DNA of 64,000 nucleotides from Methylorubrum populi. Its GTDB lineage: Bacteria > Pseudomonadota > Alphaproteobacteria > Rhizobiales > Beijerinckiaceae. Under the pieces are notes generated by a model. The model had not been told where the DNA came from, did not search any database, and worked only from the letters and a program-made list of their open reading frames with translations. The position numbers and the translations under genes are program-made. Positions 56,238 to 64,000 of this stretch are shown here, one piece after another (the stretch's first letter is position 1; each line of letters starts with the position of its first letter). The stretch is taken from NCBI RefSeq assembly GCF_002355515.1, contig NZ_AP014809.1, positions 4,550,501 to 4,614,500 on the forward strand, read 5' to 3'.

Positions 56238-56684
56238 ATGGACAAGCGTCCGAGGCTGAATGAGGTCTCACCCCGCCTGCGCCGCTTCGCTCGCGCACAG
56301 CGCCATGACATGCCGCACGCCGAGGCGTTGTTCTGGGAGCAGGTGCGCGGTGGCCGGTTCCGCGGCGCCAAGTTCAAGCGCCAGGTGCCGATCTCGCCCT
56401 TCATCGCCGACTTCTTTTGTGCGTCGGCCAAACTGGTCGTGGAGATCGACGGTCCGGTGCATGAGACCGATGATCGTCGCCGACGCGACGAGGCCCGCAA
56501 TGCGTGGCTGGCAGCCCAGGGCTTCCTCGTCCTGTGCTTCTCCACCGACCTCGTTCTGAGCAATCCCGGTGCGGTGATGGACGCCGTCGGCGCGGCCATC
56601 GCGGATCGGGGTTATCCCTCTCCTGCCTCGCTGCGCGAGGCACCCTCCGCCACCGGAGGGGAATTCGCGAGCGCCCTTTCATGA
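56238..56684 (+). CDS. DUF559-family nuclease-fold protein inserted in the suf operon
   Basis: A 148-residue protein with the DUF559 core: RLRRFARAQRHDMPHAEALFWEQVRGGRFRGAKFKRQVPISPFIADFFCASAKLVVEIDGPVHE. This matches the PD-(D/E)XK-like very-short-patch-repair-type endonuclease fold, with the FIADFF...LVVEIDG acid positions kept. Its last 25 codons (after ADRGYPSPASLREAPSATGG) translate a copy of the hairpin repeat, so the gene's end is repeat-derived. ATG at 56238 (a TTG at 56232 is possible). The stop overlaps the sufS start (ATGA), so it is translationally coupled to sufS. Such genes are accessory elsewhere and no role in Fe-S assembly is known. Confidence 0.85.
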   Translation: MDKRPRLNEVSPRLRRFARAQRHDMPHAEALFWEQVRGGRFRGAKFKRQVPISPFIADFFCASAKLVVEIDGPVHETDDRRRRDEARNAWLAAQGFLVLCFSTDLVLSNPGAVMDAVGAAIADRGYPSPASLREAPSATGGEFASALS

Positions 56685-57922
56685 ATGCACCCGTTCCTGC
56701 CCCCTACGACGTCGAAGCGATCCGAAAAGAATTCCCGATCCTCTCGGAAAAGGTCTACGGTAAGCCGCTGGTCTATCTCGACAACGCCGCCTCGTCGCAG
56801 AAGCCGAAGGCGGTGATCGATGCGATGGTCTCCTGCATGGAGACGGGCTACGCCAACGTCCATCGCGGCCTGCACTACATGGCCAATGCCGCGACCGAGG
56901 GGTTCGAGGGCGCGCGCGAGACCACGCGCCAGTTCCTCAACGCGCGCTCCACCGACGAGATCATCTTCACCCGCAACGCCACCGAGGCCTACAACCTCGT
57001 CGCCTCGTCGATGGGCTGGGCCGGGCTGATCGGGGAGGGGGACGAGATCATCCTCTCGATCATGGAGCACCACTCCAACATCGTGCCCTGGCACTTTCTG
57101 CGCGAGCGGCGCGGAGCCGTCATCAAGTGGGCGCCGGTGGACGACGACGGCAACTTCCTCGTCGAAGAGTACGAAAAGCTGTTCAGCCCGCGCACCAAGA
57201 TGGTGGCGCTCACCCATATGTCGAACGTGCTCGGCACGGTGACGCCGGGGGAGGAGATCGTGCGCATCGCCCACGCCCACGGCGTGCCGGTGCTGCTCGA
57301 CGGGGCGCAGAGCGCCGTCCACCGCCCGATCGACGTGCAGGCGCTCGATTGCGACTTCTTCGTCTTCACCGGCCACAAGGTCTACGGCCCGACCGGGATC
57401 GGTGTGCTCTACGGCAAGAAGGAGTGGCTCGACCGGTTGCCCCCCTACCAGGGCGGCGGCGAGATGATCCGCACGGTGAGCCAGGATGCGATCACCTACA
57501 ACGACCCGCCCCACCGCTTCGAGGCGGGCACGCCGGCGATCATCGAGGCGGTCGGCCTCGGCGCCGCGCTCGAATTCATGATGAAGCTCGGGCGCGAGAA
57601 CATCGCCGCGCACGAGGCGATGTTGACGGCCTACGCGCAGGAGCGGCTCGGCGCGATGAATTCGATCCGTCAGATCGGCAATTCCCGCGACAAGGGCGGC
57701 GTCATCGCCTTCGAGGTGAAGGGCGCGCATGCCCACGACATCGCCACCGTGATCGACCGGCAGGGCGTGGCCGTGCGGGCGGGCACGCACTGCGCCATGC
57801 CGCTGCTGACCCGCTTCGGCGTGACCTCCACCTGTCGCGCCTCGTTCGGCCTGTATAATACGACCCACGAGATCGACGCCCTCGCCGAGGCCCTGGCCAA
57901 GGCCGAGATGCTGTTCGCCTAA
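56681..57922 (+). CDS. sufS: Cysteine desulfurase SufS
   Basis: A 413-residue group II (SufS-type) PLP cysteine desulfurase. Signature elements: LVYLDNAASSQKPKAVIDAM, YANVHRGLHYMANAAT, EHHSNIVPW, DGAQSAVHRPIDV, the PLP lysine in FVFTGHKVYGPTGIGVLYGK, and the active Cys in RAGTHCAMPLL. The ATG at 56681 overlaps the DUF559 stop as ATGA; there is no good ribosome site of its own, so translation probably depends on the upstream gene. Confidence 0.96.
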   Translation: MNAPVPAPYDVEAIRKEFPILSEKVYGKPLVYLDNAASSQKPKAVIDAMVSCMETGYANVHRGLHYMANAATEGFEGARETTRQFLNARSTDEIIFTRNATEAYNLVASSMGWAGLIGEGDEIILSIMEHHSNIVPWHFLRERRGAVIKWAPVDDDGNFLVEEYEKLFSPRTKMVALTHMSNVLGTVTPGEEIVRIAHAHGVPVLLDGAQSAVHRPIDVQALDCDFFVFTGHKVYGPTGIGVLYGKKEWLDRLPPYQGGGEMIRTVSQDAITYNDPPHRFEAGTPAIIEAVGLGAALEFMMKLGRENIAAHEAMLTAYAQERLGAMNSIRQIGNSRDKGGVIAFEVKGAHAHDIATVIDRQGVAVRAGTHCAMPLLTRFGVTSTCRASFGLYNTTHEIDALAEALAKAEMLFA

Positions 57923-57973
57923 GTTTTGGAAACGTTTCGGCCGTCGGACGCGGCGGCCGGAAGGAGTGATCCG

Positions 57974-58357
57974 ATGAGCACCGACGCCACCATCACCGGG
58001 GGCACCAACACCCCCGCCCTCGCGGCGGCTTCCGCGATCCCGGCGGAAGAAATCGACCGCCTGACGGACGAGATCGTCGTCGCGCTGAAATCCGTCTACG
58101 ATCCCGAGATTCCCGCCGACATCTACGAACTCGGCCTGATCTATCGGGTGCAGATCGAGGACGACCGGCGCGTGCTGATCGACATGACCCTGACCGCTCC
58201 GGGCTGCCCCGTGGCCGGCGAGATGCCGGGCTGGGTCGAGAACGCGGTCTCGGCGGTGCCGGGCGTGCAGTCCTGCCAGGTCACGATGGTGTTCGACCCG
58301 CCGTGGGACCAGAGCCGGATGTCCGACGAGGCCCGCGTCGCCCTCGACATGTGGTGA
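57974..58357 (+). CDS. sufT: SUF-associated MIP18/DUF59 protein SufT
   Basis: A 127-residue DUF59-domain protein. ALKSVYDPEIPADIYELGLIYRVQIEDDRRVLIDMTLTAPGCPVAGEM carries the conserved Cys of the family, then DPPWDQSRMSDEARVALDMW. SufT-like proteins help mature Fe-S proteins. ATG at 57974 with AAGGAG upstream, 52 bp after sufS. Confidence 0.93.
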   Translation: MSTDATITGGTNTPALAAASAIPAEEIDRLTDEIVVALKSVYDPEIPADIYELGLIYRVQIEDDRRVLIDMTLTAPGCPVAGEMPGWVENAVSAVPGVQSCQVTMVFDPPWDQSRMSDEARVALDMW

Positions 58358-58448
58358 GGGGCGGTTCCGTCGGCCGATCTCGTTGTCGCGCAGGATCGGT
58401 CCGATACGGCTTCCGGGTGACAAGTTCGGTTCCGTCCTCACCACCGTC

Positions 58449-58479
58449 ATTCCGGGGCGCTGAGAAGCGAACCCGGAAT
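58449..58479. repeat. REP-like palindrome between sufT and the Uma2 gene
   Basis: ATTCCGGG and CCCGGAAT arms around 15 bp, of the CATTCCGGGGCGC...CCCGGAATCC type widely dispersed in Hyphomicrobiales. It lies between the convergent stops of sufT and the Uma2 gene. Confidence 0.75.
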
Positions 58480-58520
58480 CCACGATAGGACGGTACGGAA
58501 GGGATCCACCGGAAACCGGG

Positions 58521-59126
58521 TCAGGCTTCCGGCACGGTATCGGCCGGATCCCATCGTGGTTCGAACGTCAATCCGTCGTAGATGTCCGACAGCGCCAGCC
58601 GCGCCCCGATCTCGGGCAGGTCCACCACCGCCTCGAGCCCGTCGAACGTCTCGATCGCCCAGCCCTCGTCGTTGCGGCGATAGAGCAGAACCTGCGGCAG
58701 GATGGTCTCCACGAGGAGGATGCAGCGCAGGGTCGGATGGCGCTTGTACTCCTCCAGCTTGCGCGTTCGGTCGACGGCGCTCGTCGAGGGGGAGGCGACC
58801 TCGACGACCAGCCGCGGTTCGCGGGCCTCGTAGGTGTCGCGGACGAGTTCGGCGCACTCGACCGTCACATCGGGGCGTCGCAGGCCACGAATGCCGGTTC
58901 GGATCGCGATATCCGCCGTCGTCGGACGGCAGCCCGAGCCGCGCAGCTGCGTGTGCAGCGAGGCGATGATGTTGACGGTGGCTCGGTCGTGCTGCGCGCT
59001 GCTGCCCGTCATCATCCGGTGGCGCAGGACCGGAATGCCGTCGACGAGTTCGTAGCGCTCGTCCTGATGGAGCTGCCAGGCGAAAAACTCGTCCGGCGTC
59101 ATCCGCCGCCGCGCAGGATCGGCCAT
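58521..59126 (-). CDS. Uma2-family putative endonuclease
   Basis: A 201-residue protein of the Uma2 (DUF820) group with a PD-(D/E)XK-like fold: RMTPDEFFAWQLHQDERYELVDGIPV, then RRPDVTVECAELV and RLVVEVASPSTSAVDRTRKLEEYKRH, where the Asp and Glu of the active site and the following Lys lie in order. Uma2 genes multiply in cyanobacteria and some alphaproteobacteria; biological role unknown. It reads against the suf genes and separates sufT from sufA. ATG at 59126 with GGAGGG upstream. Confidence 0.88.
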   Translation of the reverse strand: MADPARRRMTPDEFFAWQLHQDERYELVDGIPVLRHRMMTGSSAQHDRATVNIIASLHTQLRGSGCRPTTADIAIRTGIRGLRRPDVTVECAELVRDTYEAREPRLVVEVASPSTSAVDRTRKLEEYKRHPTLRCILLVETILPQVLLYRRNDEGWAIETFDGLEAVVDLPEIGARLALSDIYDGLTFEPRWDPADTVPEA

Positions 59127-59283
59127 CGCACCCTCCGTCACCGATTCAGCATAGCACGGCTGCAATCGGCCGGCGCATCGGGTCTCGCAGTGGACCGGTG
59201 CTGCGGGAGTGCTTATCTTTTCAGGTGTACGAAAACCCCTCACCCGCCCGGGCCTTGAACCCGGCCGCAGGAGAGAGACCACG

Positions 59284-59664
59284 ATGTCAGGTTTCAAGGT
59301 GATCACGCTGACCGACCGCGCCGCGGATCGGCTCAAGGCGATCATGGCCGATGCGGAGAAGCCGATCGCCGGCTTGCGCGTCGGCGTGAAGAACGGCGGC
59401 TGCGCCGGCATGTCCTACACGATGGAATATGCCGAGGAGCGGAAAGCCGGCGAGGACGTGATCGAGGACCGGGGCGTGACCGTGTTCATCGACCCCAAGG
59501 CGGTGCTGTTCCTGCTCGGCACCGAGATGGACTTCCAGACGACCAAGCTGTCGTCCCAGTTCGTGTTCAACAACCCGAACCAGACCTCGGCCTGCGGCTG
59601 CGGCGAGTCGGTGGCGATCACACCCGTCAATCCGGAACGCCTGGCCGCCGGCGCCCCGGCCTGA
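59284..59664 (+). CDS. sufA: A-type iron-sulfur carrier SufA/IscA
   Basis: A 126-residue A-type carrier with the three conserved cysteines: KNGGCAGMSY (about residue 42) and CGCG (about 105-108). Family length and motif are normal (VTLTDRAADRLKAI start). ATG at 59284 with GGAGAGAGACCAC upstream. It lies beyond the reversed Uma2 gene, so it probably has its own promoter in this strain. Confidence 0.95.
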   Translation: MSGFKVITLTDRAADRLKAIMADAEKPIAGLRVGVKNGGCAGMSYTMEYAEERKAGEDVIEDRGVTVFIDPKAVLFLLGTEMDFQTTKLSSQFVFNNPNQTSACGCGESVAITPVNPERLAAGAPA

Positions 59665-59694
59665 CCGCGAGGGGCCCCGGCCCCCTCCCTGATC

Positions 59695-60759
59695 TCAGGC
59701 GACGTCGCGCAGAACCGAGGCCTCGGTCTCGTCGAGGCAGAGGTTGCGCCCGGCGCGCTTGGCGGCGAACAGGCAGGCATCCGCCCGCTCCAGCAACGAG
59801 ACGGCGTTGTCGTCCTCGCGGCGGGTCGCCACGCCGAGCGACACGGTGACCTTGCCGAGCGATTCGCCCGTCGAGCGCTTCACGAGCTCGCGGCCGGTCA
59901 CGCTGGTGCGCACCCGTTCCGCGACGGCGCGGGCCTCGGCCAAGTCCGTCTCCGGCAGGACGATGCCGAACTCCTCGCCGCCGAAGCGGGCGAGCGTCGC
60001 GCCCGGCTGCGCCACATGCTCGCGCATGACGACGGCGACGAGGCGCAGCACCTGATCCCCGGTCAGGTGGCCGTAGAGATCGTTGAAGCGCTTGAAGTAG
60101 TCGATGTCGAGGACGATCAGGCTCGTCGGCCGGCGCCCGGCTTCCGGCACCTCGCAGGCCCGGTGCAGCGCCGTCTCGAAGCTCTTGCGGTTGCCAAGGC
60201 CGGTCAGGGCATCGGTCAGGCTCTCAAGGCGGGCCGCTTCCAGCGTCTCGCGCAAGCCCTCGATCTCGCTCCGGCTCTCGCGCATCCGCGCTTCGAGGGT
60301 GCGGTTGTTGGCGGTCACGTCGCGGGTGTTGGCGATGATCGTCGTGACGATCTCGCGCAGGCGGGTCCGGGTCGTGGCCGTGTTGGCGATGTCGTGGGAC
60401 AGGGCCTGGAGCGACTCGCCGTACTGGGTCGTGGAGCGGATCGAGACCTCGATCATCTCCATGATGCCCTCGACTTCGGCGATGAGGCTCGAATTCATCC
60501 GATCCACCTCCAGGGCGAGGCGGCGCCCGTCGATGTAGGTGTCGTGCAATCCTTCGATGTCGGCGCTCGTCAGCGTGCCGTTCTGCGTCGTGAGCCGCTT
60601 GATCGCGTCGTTCATCAGCGGCTGCGTGCCCGACACGTAGAGGTACCACACCGCGTAGGCCCGCGGGGTGGCGCAGGCACAGTAGTCGCGCATCAGCTCG
60701 AAGCTGCGCTGCGCGAGCACGAAACTGCGATCACGGTCGAGATCGGGGCCGTGGCTCAT
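59695..60759 (-). CDS. Diguanylate cyclase (GGDEF)
   Basis: A 354-residue soluble protein. The N-terminal 170 residues are helical with no family recognised (SFELMRDYCACATPRAYAVWYLYVSGTQPLMNDAI), a pattern seen in front of GGDEF domains in Methylobacterium. The GGDEF domain follows, with DALTGLGNRKSFETAL, DIDYFKRFNDLYGHLTGDQVLR and an active-type RFGGEEFGIVL. The inhibitory RxxD site is absent at the expected position before GGEEF, so product inhibition by c-di-GMP may be missing. ATG at 60759. A single gene, convergent with sufA. Confidence 0.9.
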   Translation of the reverse strand: MSHGPDLDRDRSFVLAQRSFELMRDYCACATPRAYAVWYLYVSGTQPLMNDAIKRLTTQNGTLTSADIEGLHDTYIDGRRLALEVDRMNSSLIAEVEGIMEMIEVSIRSTTQYGESLQALSHDIANTATTRTRLREIVTTIIANTRDVTANNRTLEARMRESRSEIEGLRETLEAARLESLTDALTGLGNRKSFETALHRACEVPEAGRRPTSLIVLDIDYFKRFNDLYGHLTGDQVLRLVAVVMREHVAQPGATLARFGGEEFGIVLPETDLAEARAVAERVRTSVTGRELVKRSTGESLGKVTVSLGVATRREDDNAVSLLERADACLFAAKRAGRNLCLDETEASVLRDVA

Positions 60760-60959
60760 CCGGTGACGTAGGCTCCTGCGGACGGGGCACGCCGCCCGCA
60801 TCGTCCGCTCCGCCGGAGTGTCGCTTCAGAACCTCGCCAGGACGTTAAGAGGGGCCCACAAAACGCCCGGCGGCCGCTCAGCGCCGGCGACCGGAGCGCC
60901 GCCGCGAGAGACATCCTGCGAGAGACGTTCGGGTGGGCCCACGATGCGCCCGCCGGCCG

Positions 60960-62474
<1,515 letters not shown>

Positions 62475-62766
62475 CGGGTGTGGGAAACCATTTGCGCGCG
62501 TGGAGTGGGCCGATCTGGGGCTCAGAGCTCGCGCCGGCGGATGATCGCGAGAGCCGTGCGCGGTACGCCGTCACGCGTCCGAACGCGCGCGACACTTAGA
62601 CCCCTCTGCCTGCTTGTCAATCGACCGTGCCCCCGCAGCCGCCTCCCGCGGGCCGAGTACCGTTGCGCCGCAAGCATCCCGCGATCCGCCCAAGCGGGTC
62701 GGCGGCGGCGTTTTCGTGCCGGCGAGGAACCGGCCGCCGCCCGGAGCGCCGCCGTGACAGGACGCG

Positions 62767-62994
62767 TCAGTTCGCGAGGTTTCCACGCAGCGTGCAGGGA
62801 TCGAGGCGCGTCGTCCGCGCGCTGGTTCCGATCGAGCCGGTGACCTCGGGGTCGATCACGTGCACGCCCGGTTTGCCGGCCGGCTTGGCGACGTGGTGGG
62901 CGAGGGCCGTGGCGCCGAGGCCGACGATCAGCGACATCTTGATCGTCCAGGCAAGGGGACCGCGCGGTCGGGGCGAGCCGGAATCGAGGGACAT
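62767..62994 (-). CDS. Small single-pass membrane protein
   Basis: 75 residues: a short polar N-terminus, one hydrophobic segment (LAWTIKMSLIVGLGATALAHHVA) at about 15-37, then a mostly polar segment VHVIDPEVTGSIGTSARTTRL with a Cys near the end. No family recognised. ATG at 62994; a longer upstream frame (63 codons) is not supported by a ribosome site. Moderate confidence as a gene. Confidence 0.5.
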   Translation of the reverse strand: MSLDSGSPRPRGPLAWTIKMSLIVGLGATALAHHVAKPAGKPGVHVIDPEVTGSIGTSARTTRLDPCTLRGNLAN

Positions 62995-63343
62995 GAACAG
63001 CGCAATCCGTCGGGCCGGCTCCGGGAGCGGGCGCCGGCGCGCCGAGGATCGCCCGAACAAGGTTAATGTGGGCTTACGATGATGGCGCAACCGATCGTTA
63101 ACCGTATATCCGGAAGACTTTCCTCCAGAATTTGACTGTTGCCAGGTTTCGACAAGACGAGCCGTCGATGTGCGCAATGACACATCGGGCCTGATCGAGT
63201 CCTCACGGCCGGGTAAGCTTCACCTTTCGTTGACGGGTTCGGGTGCATTGAACGCTTCATCGCAGGAGGGCGACGGATACCGGGGAGGATCCCCGGACCA
63301 CTTCACACCAACACCGGCTCCCGCCAAACCAGGACACGACACG
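62995..63343. other. Intergenic region upstream of the outer-membrane protein gene
   Basis: 349 bp with lower G+C than average near 63060-63180, which fits a promoter region for the following abundant outer-membrane protein. A GTTAACC word (63096-63102) and a TTGACT word lie in it, but no clear -35/-10 pair was found. Confidence 0.45.
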
Positions 63344-64000
63344 ATGAAAAGCCTGCTTCTCGCTTCGAGCGCGCTCGTTGCCGCCACGGTCGCCGCCTCG
63401 GCCGCCGACCTTCCGCGCCGCGCCGCCCCGCCGCCGGTGTTCCAGCCGGTGCCGGTCTTCACCTGGACGGGCTTCTACGCCGGTTTCAACGCCGGCTACG
63501 GCTTCGGTACCCAGGACGACCGCGCCCCGACCGTGATCGGCGTCGGCCCGGCCTCCCTGCTCGTGCCCCCGGGCACCACCGCCGTGGTGGCCTTCAACAA
63601 CCGCGAGTCCAACGAGGGCTTCGTCGGCGGTGGCCAGATCGGCTACAACTATCAGTTCACCCCGGGCTCCGGTGTCGTGATCGGTGTCGAGGCGGACGCC
63701 CAGTACGCCGATTTCGGCCGTAACCGGAACCGCTTCCTCACGACCAGCCCGCTGGCGGCCCAGCAGGTGTTCAACCCGGGCGGCCTCTCCGGCCTCGACT
63801 TCTTCGGCACCGTCCGCGGTCGCCTCGGCTACGCCTTCGACCGTACCCTCGTGTACGGCACCGGCGGCTTCGCCTACGGCTCGGGCGGCGGTCGCGAGTT
63901 CGGCACCGGCGTGTCGAGCGACGACTTCCAGACCGGCTGGGTCGCGGGTGGCGGTGTCGAGTACGCTCTCCCGACCGACTCGTTCCTGAACTTCTTCAAG
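63344..64000 (+). CDS. Outer-membrane beta-barrel protein, Omp25/Omp31-like (partial)
   Basis: The gene runs off the right edge; 219 codons are visible. A signal peptide ends at VAASAADLP (about residue 19). A Pro-rich linker precedes TWTGFYAGFNAGYGFG, the first strand of an eight-stranded barrel of the OmpW/Omp25 type, with GQIGYNYQF, GVEADAQYADFG, GTVRGRLGYAFDRTLVYGTGGFAYG and GWVAGGGVEYAL. Members are abundant surface proteins of alphaproteobacteria. ATG at 63344 with AGGACACGACACG upstream. Confidence 0.9.
   Translation, partial: MKSLLLASSALVAATVAASAADLPRRAAPPPVFQPVPVFTWTGFYAGFNAGYGFGTQDDRAPTVIGVGPASLLVPPGTTAVVAFNNRESNEGFVGGGQIGYNYQFTPGSGVVIGVEADAQYADFGRNRNRFLTTSPLAAQQVFNPGGLSGLDFFGTVRGRLGYAFDRTLVYGTGGFAYGSGGGREFGTGVSSDDFQTGWVAGGGVEYALPTDSFLNFFK

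Noticed and set aside
53858..56661. Repeats in the suf operon as a CRISPR array
   Set aside because: Only two or three diverged copies far apart, with no uniform spacers and no cas genes.

Overview
The window is a GC-rich (roughly 70%) alphaproteobacterial chromosome segment, most likely from a Methylobacterium/Methylorubrum-type member of the Hyphomicrobiales (Rhizobiales). The inference rests on several things: gene families common in that group (DUF6894, DUF6481, DUF29, DUF5397, DUF3750), Irr-type iron control elements in front of the suf operon, an rpsF-rpsR-DUF2232-rplI-dnaB-alr-radA-cvpA-purF order typical of these bacteria, and a DHFR-fold reductase at the left edge that resembles methylotroph dihydromethanopterin reductase. 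No rRNA, tRNA or CRISPR array was seen.

Left block (1-17162, mostly minus strand) is housekeeping: rpsF, rpsR, DUF2232, rplI, dnaB, a DnaB_N-DUF29 fusion protein, alr, radA, then cvpA, purF, an SDR and a DHFR-fold enzyme, with an AAC(3)-I-like acetyltransferase and small genes beyond rpsF. Between radA and cvpA lies a two-gene plus-strand insert (Tat-exported metallo-beta-lactamase-fold protein and a Sco protein). Its first gene is split by a complete 1675-bp IS1182-type element with an 18-bp terminal inverted repeat and a 4-bp target duplication (GACC). Removing the element and one duplication restores the frame.

Middle block (17163-41385) holds cold shock protein, small secreted proteins, a peptide deformylase homologue lacking three signature residues, a ZnuD-like TonB receptor with a repeated motif at its promoter, GntP permease, an HxlR/SDR divergent pair, aspartase with a histone-H1-like N-terminal tail, an alginate-export-type barrel, a porin, a glutamate/aspartate-type ABC transporter and two inner-membrane transporters.

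Region 41587-49564 is the most unusual. A perfect 63-bp palindrome (29-bp arms) lies just before an operon of an NrtR-like Nudix regulator, an SPFH/band-7 protein and a divergent NAD-kinase-like protein, followed by a 1360-residue Pls/PosA-type membrane NRPS (the epsilon-polylysine synthetase architecture). A DUF5397-VapD pair follows.

Right block (50154-64000) is the SUF iron-sulfur operon (cysteine desulfurase, sufB, sufC, sufD, DUF559 protein, sufS, sufT, then a reversed Uma2 gene, then sufA). Its promoter carries two tandem TTAGAA-N3-TTCTAR boxes that fit the Irr iron control element, so cluster assembly is probably regulated by iron/haem. Two repeat-derived stretches and two nuclease-fold genes (DUF559, Uma2) interrupt the suf genes. 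A diguanylate cyclase, an RhlE-type DEAD-box helicase and the start of an Omp25/31-like outer-membrane protein close the window.
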